Shown one piece after another: positions 1 to 11,000 of a stretch of DNA of 64,000 bases (positions are counted from its first letter, which is position 1; each line of letters starts with the position of its first letter). Under the pieces are notes generated by a model that saw only the letters and a program-made list of their open reading frames with translations, had not been told where the DNA came from and did no database searches. Location: assembly GCF_029784155.1 (NCBI RefSeq), contig NC_073691.1, forward strand, positions 48,838,490-48,902,489, written 5' to 3'. The DNA comes from Uranotaenia lowii (lineage: Eukaryota > Arthropoda > Insecta > Diptera > Culicidae). Both the position numbers and the translations under genes were made by a program.

Positions 1-425
1 CCAAATGTGAAGAGGGCTCCGATTGCGGTTAAATTTTGGTCTAAGTACGATTCGGCCAGCGTCGAGGCGAAAAGCTCGCTAGCCAACTTCGACAAATACT
101 TCCGGCTGTTGGAGAAATCCTACCAGGAGGGCCCGAAGGAGAAACACTGCGAACCCAAGACGGAGAATCAAGCGTAAGTTTTTTTATGGGGAGGGGGGGG
201 GGGGGTGAATACAGTTGTGGTGTTTCAGACTGATTTCAACAGAGTGTCCTTCTAAATTAATTTGACAGCTACGGTTGGCACACGGACGCCGTTTTTCCGG
301 ATTCGCACCTGTTGTACAAACCGAGGAAAAAGGTGGAAATAACCATCATTGGGGAGAAAATACAGGCGGAAAAAATAACCGAAAGGCCAAGGTTTACCGG
401 TATTCCGTTCAAATTGCCCAGCTGA
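1..425 (+). CDS. CFAP144/FAM183-like ciliary protein, last two exons (5' partial)
   Basis: Two spliced exons, 1-173 and 269-425, give an open frame of 109 codons ending in TGA at 423-425. The donor after 173 is GTAAGT and the acceptor is TTTGACAG at 261-268; a split GC|C alanine codon joins them. The peptide contains GPKEKHCEPKTENQAYGW, which resembles the conserved GP-K-K...TENQ...GW block of the CFAP144 (FAM183) family, small axonemal microtubule-associated proteins, followed by a basic PRKKVEITIIGEK segment. The family call is from memory of the motif. The start lies left of the window. A poly(A) signal AATAAA sits at 475-480. The gene converges on the NPC1-type gene; only 78 bp separate the two stop codons. 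Confidence 0.62.
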
Positions 426-503
426 GGAGCGGAGTATTTAATTCAAATGACAGTCAGTCTGATTGGTTTAGCTAAATAAATTAAACGTTAACGATAACAA
501 TAA

Positions 504-3500
504 CTATCTTTCGCGCTTTCCTTCGATGACGTCTTCTGCTCCTGCTTTAATCGGAACGGCTTCCAAACTTTCTTCAGTAGTTTTTCCAACGTTTCGTTTC
601 GTCCCGTTCAAGGTTCCCTCAATGTCTCCGTTTGAAACTGACACTATCAGGACTTCCCGGTCCTCTTTCTTCCGCTGAGAAGAAACTGGACCAATATAAC
701 TCAAAAACACCGGAAGTAGCACCAGTCCATGAACGGCACCGATCAGCACGATTCCAAGGTACATCCGGAAGTAGAAAATCTGAAAAATCTGCGATTTGGC
801 AAACGCCAACACAACAATTCCAGCGAACTTGGTCAGTGTTATGCCGGAAAATACACTACTTCCGGTTTTTGTCAGCGACTGTTGGGAACGCTCGATCTTC
901 GAACCAGCTTCATTTTTGTACGATCGAACCGTGTGAGAGACGAATTCGACACCGATACCGACACTCTGTAAATGAAAAAGGGGGAAAAAATAATCAATAA
1001 TACATTAAAATGTACATTAAATTTTTCTCATTGGAAAATCATCTATTCAATCAAAATTCGTAAGTCTTATGAATCCTAAAATTCCAATCTAATGTCTGAA
1101 TTTGAAACCTGAAACTGAAATCTGAATCTGAAATCTGAATCTTTTTTTAAACTGTGACCCAAAGATGGGTCTTGACTCAAACATTCAGTCAGCGAAACTT
1201 TTTTTTGTAGAGAAATGAATCCAACTTAGATGAAATTTCAGGGACTAGATAAGAGCATCATTTCTCATCATAACTGACAACCCGTGCAGTATATGAGAAG
1301 GCAATGCAAATCTTGCCGTGCCTAAAATATCCAAATTTGAGTCCAACTACCGTAAGATGAAAAGATGGGAATAGAAATAGACCAAGAAAAATGATTATGA
1401 TCACATGGGAGAACTATTCCCTTCATTCCGATAGACATCGACACTCAACCAGTATAATATTCATACGCCAGGTTGGTCTCCTGTAGTAGAATGTTAATAC
1501 ATGGGCCCCGGAGAGGCGCAAGATGTGGGTTCAAGTCTCACCGGGAGACAAGGCGAATTTTTTTCGCATGTTTTTCAACATCGATTTTCTCTTATCTAGT
1601 CCCTGAAATTTCATCTAAGTTGGATTCATTTCTCTACAAAAAAAAAATCTGAATCTGAAATCTGAATCTGAAATCTGAATCTGAAATCTGAAATCTGAAT
1701 TTGAAATCTGAATCTGAAATCTGAATCTGATATCTGAATCTGAAATCTGAATCTGAAATCTGAATCTGAAATCTGAAATCTGAATTTGAAATCTGAATCT
1801 GAAATCTGAATCTGATATCTGAATCTGAAATCTGAATCTGAAATCTGAATCTGAAATCTGAATCTGAAATCTGAATCTGAAATCTGAATCTGAAATCTGA
1901 ATCTGAAATCTGAATCTGAAATCTGAATCTGAAATCTGAATCTGAAATCTGAATCTGAAATCTGAATCTGAAATCTGAATCTGAAATCTGAATCTGAAAT
2001 CTGAATCTGAAATCTGAATCTGAAATCTGAATCTGAAATCTGAATCTGAAATCTGAATCTGAAATCTGAAATCTGAATCTGAAATCTGAATCTGAAATCT
2101 GAATCTGAAATCTGAATCTGAAATCTGAATCTGAAATCTGAATCTGAAATCTGAATCTGAAATCTGAATCTGAAATCTGAATCTGAAATCTGAATCTGAA
2201 ATCTGAATCTGAAATCTGAATCTGAAATCTGAATCTGAAATCTGAATCTGAAATCTGAATCTGAAATCTGAATCTGAAATCTGAATCTGAAATCTGAATC
2301 TGAAATCTGAATCTGAAATCTGAATCTGAAATCTGAATCTGAAATCTGAATCTGAAATCTGAATCTGAAATCTGAATCTGAAATCTGAATCTGAAATCTG
2401 AATCTGAAATCTGAATCTGAAATCTGAATCTGAAATCTGAATCTGAAATCTGAATCTGAAATCTGAATCTGAAATCTGAATCTGAAATCTGAAATCTGAA
2501 ATCTGAATCTGAAATTTGAATCTGAAATCTGAACCTGAAACTGAATCTGAAATCTGAACCTGAAACTGAATCTGAAATCTGAATCTGAAATCTGAATTTG
2601 AAATCTGAATCTGAAATCTGAATCTGAAATTTGAATCTGAAATCTGAACCTGAAACTGAATCTGAAATCTGAATCTGAAATCTGAATCTGAAATCTGAAT
2701 CTGAAATCTGAATCTGAAATCTGAATCTGAAATCTGAATCTGAAATCTGAATCTGAAATCTGAATCTGAAATCTGAATCTGAAATCTGAATCTGAAATCT
2801 GAATCTGAAATCTGAATCTGAAATCTGAATCTGAAATCTGAATCTGAAATCTGAATCTGAAATCTGAATCTGAAATCTGAATCTGAAATCTGAATCTGAA
2901 ATCTGAATCTGAAATCTGAATCTGAAATCTGAATCTGAATCTGAAATCTGAAAATCCCCTTTAATCCCTTAGAGTTGACTTATTGAGCTTAAAATCAGCT
3001 TTGCCTTGTAACGATTTTGTTTAATACTTAATAATCAATTCAAAAAAAAAATAAAATTCACCTCAAATACCAAAAATTTGCTTCTACTTACCATCACTAA
3101 GTTCACCAACGAGACAGCATTCAACGTAATTCCCCACAGCCACATGAATCCTCCCATATTGAGCAGAATTAGGAACACCATCAGCAGTACGATTGCCGAG
3201 AACACCACATCCAGTCCAGTTACGAGGAATGTGACCACAAACACCGCAGCTAGCGATAAGCCTAGGGACAGGAGGGTGTCGGCCCAAATAGTCAGGTACT
3301 GTTCGTAGTACACATAGAACACGCTATAAGGGAAGATTTCCAACCCGGACCCAGAGCTATCCAACATCTCCTGGATATCACTGGAGACACGCCTGGCCCA
3401 ATCGAGAGCTTCGTAGAAGTCCCTCGATGTTACCACGGTTGTGTGATAGGTCATAAAGTAGGAATCGTGAACATTCAGATGCCCACTTGAGTCGGTAACG

Positions 3501-6500
3501 TAGTTCAGAGCATTTAGATAAGCTGCTCTACCCGCTTTGGCACAAGTATCGTTGGGGATATCCGACAGGAACCATTCGAAGTAACGCTCGAACTGGCTTA
3601 CCGTCGGACGAATTCCGGTCTCGTCGAACTCCTTAGGACACGGTAGACAGGAGAAATCGTTACTCTGGCAGAAAGAACCGGAATCCCACGTGTACTTGCA
3701 ACAGGTTTCGATGTTCAGCCAGTCGATGTAGTCATCCAGCCAGGAGGAGGCCGGCCGAGCGATGCGGGTTCTAAAAATGAGATTCTTTTTAAAGGGGGTT
3801 TCAATGGTGAGAAAAATGGGGAACTTACACCTCCGGATACAGCGACGCCAGGTAGAGTTTAGTTGAGACCGAGTTATCGTTGCAGAGAACTCCTCCACAG
3901 ATGATGTTCTGATCCGGTACATGTGAGTAGTTCAAACCAGGTTTGAGCACGAAATACACAGGTGGTCCCATCCACAGAAGCTCAGCCATGTACTCGAAAT
4001 ATTTGACCAAGTGGGAGTCCTTAGGCATGGACAGCTGTTGATCAAGTCCGGGTTCGATATTCGGTACTACCATCAAGGATAGAGAAGAGATCACTATGAA
4101 AACGACCAATACAGTTGCCCGAACGGATCGCTTCATCAGAAACGGGGCATAGTATCGACCGAACAGGTACTCCAAAAAGCCCACATTTTCTCGTTTATCG
4201 AGCTTAGAGCTACTTTTGACGCAACAGAACAAATCCAACCTTCCGCTGGAAGCTCGTTGCTCGTCTAAAGCCATCAGCGCTACGAATGCCGTGATCTGTA
4301 ACAAGAAGTCTACCAGCAAAGCTACCGTAGCATACCATGCGAACGTATTGACGGCAGGCATGGGCGAAAGACCTCCGATTGCAAAGCAACAACATTCACT
4401 TGCTGAAGTGAGTAGAATCGAGGGACCGATCTGGCCCAAGGCCTTGCCGATAGCTTCGGCCGTTTTCGGCGTTTCAACCCTGTCAATCCGCTGAAACGCA
4501 TGCACTAACATGAAAATGTTGTCTACACCTACGGCTAGAACTAAAAATGGGATAACCTCAATCGTTAACATCGTTGTTGCCAACTGAAGATATCCAAAGA
4601 ATCCAAGACTACACGCAACAGAAATCAGCACTATCGCAATTCCACCAACTGCCAAAATGATCTTCGACTCGTGGAAGAAAGTTTGGAAACCTCTGATCTT
4701 CCCCAGTGAAAATGTTATGTATACAAACATCACTACGTAGCTAATAATAACGGTGTACAATTCTGCCTCGGACATGGCGTCGATTCCGTCCTCGATAGAT
4801 CTCTCCGAGGTATAGGCAATATCCAGCAAAGGATTGTCGTAGTTCTTGATGAAGTCGATAAACTTCTTCTCCCACTCCATCATTGGAGCCAGCTCATCTT
4901 TTTCGACCTTGTTGTTGATCAAAACCGTAATGATAACAGCCGTTGCCAACCGAAAGTTAGGACTCTCACCCTGCTTCGGCTTAGGAAATCCTCCAACAGC
5001 AATTCCGGGCTCAACCGGTCCTCCGTATGGAGCAAAGCAATCAGGTAAGTACGCATTTCGGGTACAATCGTTGATCGTGTTTAGGTAGTTCACCTCAAAA
5101 CCTTCGGCGTCCGAGAAAGTGGTGTTGAACTTAATCAAACTATTTTTGAAATACCCAAACACGGACTGAATTGTGCACTGGCTCAGTTCCGTTTTTTGTC
5201 CGGGTGCCGTCATCGGAGAGTAGCAGATCTTTTCCAGGCCGGTTCCATCCTCTTGACCGAGTTGTTCTATTTGATCTTGGAGCGCGAAAACTTCCAGCAG
5301 AAATTCTTTGTCGAAGGCCGGTCCAAACGTGACGTCACCTGTAACTGTTGGATGGATGATCTAGAGGAGAAAAAATACTGAAGTAATTTCAAAAGTTGCT
5401 TCGAGGTCAAAAATTCTCACCTCCGGCTTCGGATCCTTCGGTTTGATGAAAAGCTGCGTTGTCCGGAAGAACGGTGCAAAGCGAGAATCGAAATAATCCT
5501 TCTCGATACGGGATCGGCTCTCCGGGGCAGCCCAAAGTTCAACTGGATCGGTAGTTATCTCCAGTTGCAGAATGCCATAGCAAAGACCCCCAATAATCCA
5601 TGAACAAATCGCCAAGATCAATACCGGATGAGCGGCACAAACTGCAAGAAATTACTTCAATGATGACACCTCAACATACAATCCACGGTACTTACAGGTT
5701 CCCCATTTGGTGAAGAACTTCGTGAGAGCCACACTAACACATGGGAACCCTCCAAAAAATCGGTGAAATTCAAACTCTTTCCCCTGCGAACAGCTCATGA
5801 ACCTGGTGGTGATCACTACAGCCAGACCATAGCCGCCGACAACCATCGCAACTACAAAAGTGACCCCATTAAGATCTCCAACCATGAACCCGGGATCATC
5901 CGGTTGTGGTGGCTCCGATACCGGACAACTGTCGAAACAGTCCACACAGGAACAGCTATTCGCGTCTTCATATGCTTCATTACAACCTAGCACTTCACGA
6001 TCGTAGCGAATCTCCGGATCGTCCGGATACTGATACTCAATTTTGAAAGGCACATAATCATTCGTGTCCGCATCACCCATGTACTCGAACCACCTCTCGG
6101 CCGTACACCGAGTAGATTCCCATCCCCCACAGGCCATATCCATGGCAAACTTCCCACTAGACGGTATCACTACTCCCTTGCACGAATTATAAACCCCTTC
6201 CACCAGATCCCACCCTATCCGGTAGTCTACCTTCTCCACGTAAGTATTCCCCGAGTCAGTGTAGGCCGTCAGAAATCGGCTTTGATCGGGACTGCACGCC
6301 ATGTTGCAGATGCTGAACAACATGTTTCTGGTACAGGTTTCACAGCGTCCGAAAATGCCTTCTCCATTCTTGAAGCCACTATCTAACTGAATTAGCTGAG
6401 AATGGTCACAACACAGGGGCGCAGATTCATCTTCGAACATAAATCCACACCGTCTCCTCATGATTTCTTTCGCTGCCTCAGAGGTCAAGGGCTGCGCCGT

Positions 6501-6777
6501 TTGGTTCGTTGGACAGTTTTGAGCGTGCAAACCAGATTGGCGACAAACGCCGTACATGACGCAGTGGTGCTCATCTTCCGCAATAACCCCCGCTATCGTG
6601 TACCCCACCAAAACGATCGCCACTGTAATAGTTTAAAGTTCAATTTCAACTTCCTGCCAACACCTTGATAAAAGTTAAGCAGCGTGTGACCATTTGATAA
6701 TCTCAATTACCAGCTGTCGCTACCTTACTTAACTCAATATACATACCACTCACAAGTTGAAATTTCCCACCACTCAT
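504..6777 (-). CDS. NPC1: NPC1-type sterol transporter, complete, 6 exons (NPC1b-like)
   Basis: Niemann-Pick C1 family membrane protein that moves sterol across endosomal or gut apical membranes. Coding exons in minus order: 6777-6747, 6622-5696, 5641-5421, 5360-3829, 3770-3092, 965-504. All junctions are GT/AG and in phase, giving 1,283 residues, the normal family length. The first exon is only 31 nt; ATG 6777 is chosen because splicing to the next exon creates a hydrophobic signal peptide (about residues 4-25) directly before the cysteine-rich N-terminal domain (HHCVMYGVC). Further landmarks are [13 protein letters not shown] at the first post-domain helix, a sterol-sensing domain around residues 593-760 ([13 protein letters not shown]), and a last transmembrane block with [19 protein letters not shown]. 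The tail ends in EGKRER and lacks the dileucine LLNF lysosomal signal of vertebrate NPC1, which fits an NPC1b/NPC1L1-like intestinal paralogue (inference). The intron 3091-966 is 2.1 kb and repeat-filled; two other introns are 54 and 60 bp. Confidence 0.93.
1199..1648. mobile_element. MITE-like element with near-perfect ~50-bp inverted ends and an internal tRNA-like sequence
   Basis: The sequence GTAGAGAAATGAATCC... at about 1207-1255 recurs as its exact reverse complement at about 1589-1637, both ending in a T or A run. The roughly 450-bp element lies in the NPC1-type intron and interrupts the 13-bp repeat array: array units occur at 1100-1147 and resume at 1649. A further 50 bp (1149-1198) of non-array sequence on the left also belongs to the insertion or to a separate one. 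No coding sequence is present. A clean target-site duplication cannot be read because both flanks are repetitive. Confidence 0.75.
1477..1549 (+). tRNA. tRNA-like sequence (tRNA pseudogene or SINE-type head)
   Basis: A 73-nt cloverleaf can be drawn. The acceptor TCTCCTG pairs with CGGGAGA with one G-U. A short D arm (GTA/TAC) follows. The anticodon stem GGGCC/GGCGC carries one mismatch and a CCGGAGA loop, and the T arm is GTGGG-TTCAAGT-CTCAC. The segment GGGTTCAAGTC is a recognisable pol III B box. The base before the nominal anticodon GGA is C instead of the near-invariant T33, the D stem is short, and no CCA follows, so this is more likely tRNA-derived than a working tRNA-Ser gene. Confidence 0.45.
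1649..2951. repeat. 13-bp tandem repeat array, about 100 copies, intronic
   Basis: The unit is CTGAAATCTGAAT, itself a 6-mer CTGAAT plus a 7-mer CTGAAAT. It runs for about 1.3 kb with few changes. Variant blocks containing CTGAACCTGAAACTGAAT occur near 2530-2570 and 2645, and CTGATATCTG appears near 1727 and 1812, suggesting some higher-order duplication. It lies wholly inside the NPC1-type intron 3091-966, so in the transcript it reads as AGATTTCAGATTC-type repeats. A few degenerate units at 1085-1147 lie on the far side of the MITE insertion. Confidence 0.95.
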
Positions 6778-6969
6778 GGTCACAAACGGTTTCTCTCCAA
6801 AATCCAGCCAGGTCCCGAACTTCTAGACAGATTCTCAAACGTCCACCTCTGCCAATCGCTGGCAGTAAACTACGGGGTAGCTCAACGGCTAAGCCACTGA
6901 ATAAGTCCATTATTGGCATCTGTGGTAAGCGACAACCTCATTCATTCGGCTTACTTGAGCAGCCGGTCT

Positions 6970-7280
6970 CTCTCGCTATCTACCGATAAGATTAAACATT
7001 TCCGAACGTAATCAGCGAATAGCCAGCCGTATTGGTGGGTCATCGCGCAGTAAAACTTTGAGCTCCCAATAAAAATATATGTAGCTATCTCCGAAGAAAG
7101 TTTCGCTCTTATAAGATAGCACCATAAAACACGAGACATCAAGTAGAAATATTCCGGTTCCAGTTTCGCTCCCGTCAGTTATCAGAAGAACTTGAAAGTG
7201 GAGAATTTCCTAGCTTCTTGAACACCTGGTCGTTGCTGTCGTTCGGTGATTAGACAGACTTTGTTGTCTTATCAATCACA
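6970..7280 (-). promoter_or_regulatory. Upstream region of the NPC1-type gene with clustered GATA motifs
   Basis: Five WGATAR matches on either strand lie within 310 bp, 200-500 bp upstream of the start codon: CTATCT at 6976-6981 and 7085-7090, AGATAG at 7114-7119, and TTATCA at 7179-7184 and 7269-7274. GATA factors drive midgut genes in flies, so the cluster would fit a gut sterol-uptake gene. Such motifs are common by chance in AT-rich DNA, and no transcription start could be fixed. Confidence 0.3.
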
Positions 7281-7889
7281 ATTTCACCCGCACTTAAGTG
7301 GTCGATACGAGATTATTTAGCATGCTGCTCCCATTCGGTGTTGTCATACGGTGATTCGGCAGACTGGTAGGTTGGTAGGAGGTTAAAGTGGCGAATTGTT
7401 TGTTTATTTGTCATCGTTGGGCTACCGTTTCGAAACTGTGTGTAAAAATGGGTTTTTGATCCTATAGATAATCTGCAGTGGCTGAAGTTTGAACTAATGA
7501 CCCTAATTGTTTCAGACAGTTTGAAACCAAATTTTGCGAGTAAATAGCAGTAAATTTTTTCACTAAAAAAAATGTTTAGAGTTGCATGAAATATTATATA
7601 GACGCAAGATAGTGAGATAACTTAGTAATAGAATCCATATTAATTTCATGGGAAGTATTTAATGCCACCTTCCCGAACAATAATCGTCGAGGCAAGCACA
7701 AATAATTGAAATTCAATTATATTATAAACTCTTCGTTTCAAGTTAGAAATTTTATGACCAACGAAGAATTTGTACTGATGACCTATTTAGGTGTTTACTG
7801 AACTCAACTAAAAAACGGTAGTGCGTTGACTTTATCGGGACGTTTGCTTGGAATTGAAAACAATGCAAGTAATGAAGAAATTTTTTCGA
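7281..7889. other. Intergenic, no recognised feature
   Basis: AT-rich unique-looking spacer between the NPC1-type 5' region and the first nested repeat. No spliced or continuous coding frame, RNA gene or inverted-repeat element is apparent. Confidence 0.5.
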
Positions 7890-8045
7890 ATTGGAGTTGG
7901 GGAGTTCCGGTCTACAACCTATTTAGGTCCAAATCCAGACTGCCGCACAACAGACTTGAATGCTGGCTAGATTCGGCAAAGGTCAGTTGTGCTAGCGATT
8001 GCTCAACATCGTTGGTTGAGTTTGGCTCTCATACACTGTCTGTAT

Positions 8046-11000
8046 TTTTTTTTATTAGCTGTTAACCCAGGTGATAAATCCATTTTACGGGTTCCATTCC
8101 AAGGCGCGGCGAGCCACCACATCCCCCCAGTTTGCTACTCGAGGTCCATGGGTGCAATTGGACGGCTCATGATACAATGCCAAGGAACACTGTACCCCCT
8201 ACGCCATAAAGTCCACCTGGGCCACTGACCTTTGCTCCCACCTCGAACTGTTTGACACACTTTGCTTCAATAGTGGGAGGTCTATTCGCGCTAGTGCGCT
8301 CCAAGGCAATACTCGTTTCCGAATCCTCTGTCAGCAATACCTCATTCTAACACAACTCGATGCGCAACCCCTCCTCTGACGAGTTAGGACCCGACATCTC
8401 ATCGTGTGAATGAGGTCCCCATGTAGCGCAACTACAAGCATTGTGGATCTAGTCCAGGAAGTCCAGAAACACAAAGCGAGTTGTCGACAACACTTTCTCT
8501 GTTCGATCACGTGGGTCAGAGGGGGTAAGCCTCCTAAGCCACGTGTAGGACTCAGACTCCTCCGAACTCACACAAGTAGTGTTGACTTAAGTCACCACTC
8601 AACGCACCTACTTAATCTTCAAGTCAGGTGCTTGACTCACCCGAAGCGCAGATCGAGCTGTAGACGCATCTACTCGTTTTGCGATTCGGATCTGTACCCA
8701 CCGAAGCGCAAAACGAGTTGACGATCGTTCTTTCTCCGGTCACATCCGCATTTCAGGGCCATGACCCCCGAACAGGGGCGGTCCTAGAGTTGGCTCTTGG
8801 GGGGGGGGGTGATTTTTCAAACTTTCAAAAATCAGACAATAAGAAGGATCGAAAATATCTGTCGAAAAACGTTTATTATGAGAAATAGAGTGGAGGATGG
8901 AGGAGGGGAAGAAGGGGGGTGGGGTTGGTTTGGTTGCAAATAAGTCTTGTATTTTGTAGGTTTGTAAACTTGTTAGTTTGTAATTTGAAAAGTTTGAAAT
9001 AAAAGAAAAAAAGGGAAAATTTTTAACATATTTCTTCAATCTACTTATTTCGATATCCTTTTATAAAACAATCTGCGAATCTAAGATGTTCACTGCGAAA
9101 ATGTGTTGATAAAAACATATATTTCGTAATTTTTACATTTGGCAGTAAAAATTATAACTTTAAGAATTCTTTACAGAATTTTCTGATATAAATATCATTT
9201 CACAAATGAAAATCAACACACATTTTCGTAGAAGAAATTGTAAAAAAAATTATCAAGTGATCCACAATTTTTCTGAAGTATTTTGCTGAATCGTTGTTCG
9301 AAAATATCGAATTATTGTTAATTCTTGTTCAAATTCTTAAATTTTTAATAATTAATTAAATTTCAAAATTAGATCATCAAAATCTTATTCTTAGGAATAA
9401 AGCTTTTGGGACTTCATTTTCATTTGTTTTTTCTTGAATCTCAAGCTCTCATACTAGATTTCTAATTTTGTTGGAACTGAATTCAAAGAAAAAGTAATTA
9501 ATTTGCAACGAATTATTTATTAACAAAATGAAGAGTCGTATGTTTTCATCATGCTCTCAATATTTTCAAACTTTATTTTTATAATGTTTAAATTAAATAA
9601 AAACATATTGAATAGAGAGTTAATTTCTGAAAGTTAATACTATTTCAATATTTTAATGAAAGTTCACAATCAATTGCGATTGAAATAACCAAACCTTCAG
9701 ATTCAGAGTGGATTTTTAACCTAAATTATTAAGCTGGTTTTCAACTAAAAAATTTAAATATTATTGTGTGGATGAGCTAAAAACAGTATTTGCGATAAAA
9801 TTGGTGTGAATAGTCGGAATAGTTTTATCTCACCTGGGAAAAATTAAAGTATATATAAGCAAATTTTTGGAGCATATGCTTTAAAAACAGATTTTAGGAA
9901 ATAAATTTCTGAACTCGATTTCAGATTTTATTCATCACCTCTAGTTTCAGCAGTATTTTCAGTATTTTTCGAAAATTGAATAGATATCATTAGAGTGCGA
10001 AAGGCCGAATACCGACTATTGGCCTTTTTCAAGTATTCAGTGAAACGAACATTTTGAACATGATAAATCGTAAATAAGCTTAAAATGTGGTCAAAAGTAC
10101 CATCTGCATCACCAAATATTTTGCAAAAAATACCATTGTGAGTAATATTTTAAAAGTGATGGTAGAATTGATGAAAATATATTTCACTTTTTGCATAGAA
10201 AACAAACAATGCGTGAACAACTGCACACATACGCAGGTAACGCGAGCCTCTAACAGCTTTGGAGCAAAAGTACTAATCAAAGTGAGAGAAAAACACAATT
10301 TTTTTCGTACCTTGTATAGAATTTGAAGCACAACTCTGATATCAAGTTTCAACCTGTTATAAGTTTCTCATTTTTAATGTAATTTTTTATTATTATAAAA
10401 TCCCCATACTTAAAATTTATTTTTATAATTTTAATATTACTTTGGTCTCAAAACAACTTTATCGTAACCATTTCTTACTTAATTAACTTTATTTTGAAAG
10501 TTTTAAATTAAAGAATGAGTTTTTTAATGAAAATTTTTAATCATTATTAAATTGTTTAATTGTGATAACGGCTCAAAATGTATGACGCCCTTCGAGCCAA
10601 AGCTAACGAAAGACGTAAAATATCACAGTAAATAAGCCTTTGAGAGAAAACTAAATGATTTATTTAAAAACACATGTTTAGTTTGATGTGTTTGGCCATT
10701 TTCCATACATTTATCTAAAGTTTTCATTTCTTTTTCAAACGTAAAAGAATGTAAATTAAAATTCCAAATACCTTAAAAATTTCCAAATATAGTTTGAATT
10801 ATGAAGAATCGTTTTAAATCAATAAATCAAAATCGATCATTTGTGCTACGTCGAGGCAAATGCAATCAAAGCTCATTTTTATCAAAAACGTTGAAAAATA
10901 AGAAATTATTCTAAAAAAAATCTCTAAAATTTAAATGGATCTTTTTAATTAGACAGTTTCGACAGTTTTAATAAGGCATTATCGATATCTTTAACTCAGA

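Noticed and set aside
504..6777. Patched/Dispatched-type alternative for the minus-strand gene
   Set aside because: The cysteine-rich NPC1 N-terminal domain, the NPC1 order of exons and the family-typical length exclude it.
10080..10352. Overlapping open frames of about 80-90 codons on both strands inside hAT copy 1
   Set aside because: AT-rich shadows of each other, not conserved in the other hAT copies, no transposase motif.
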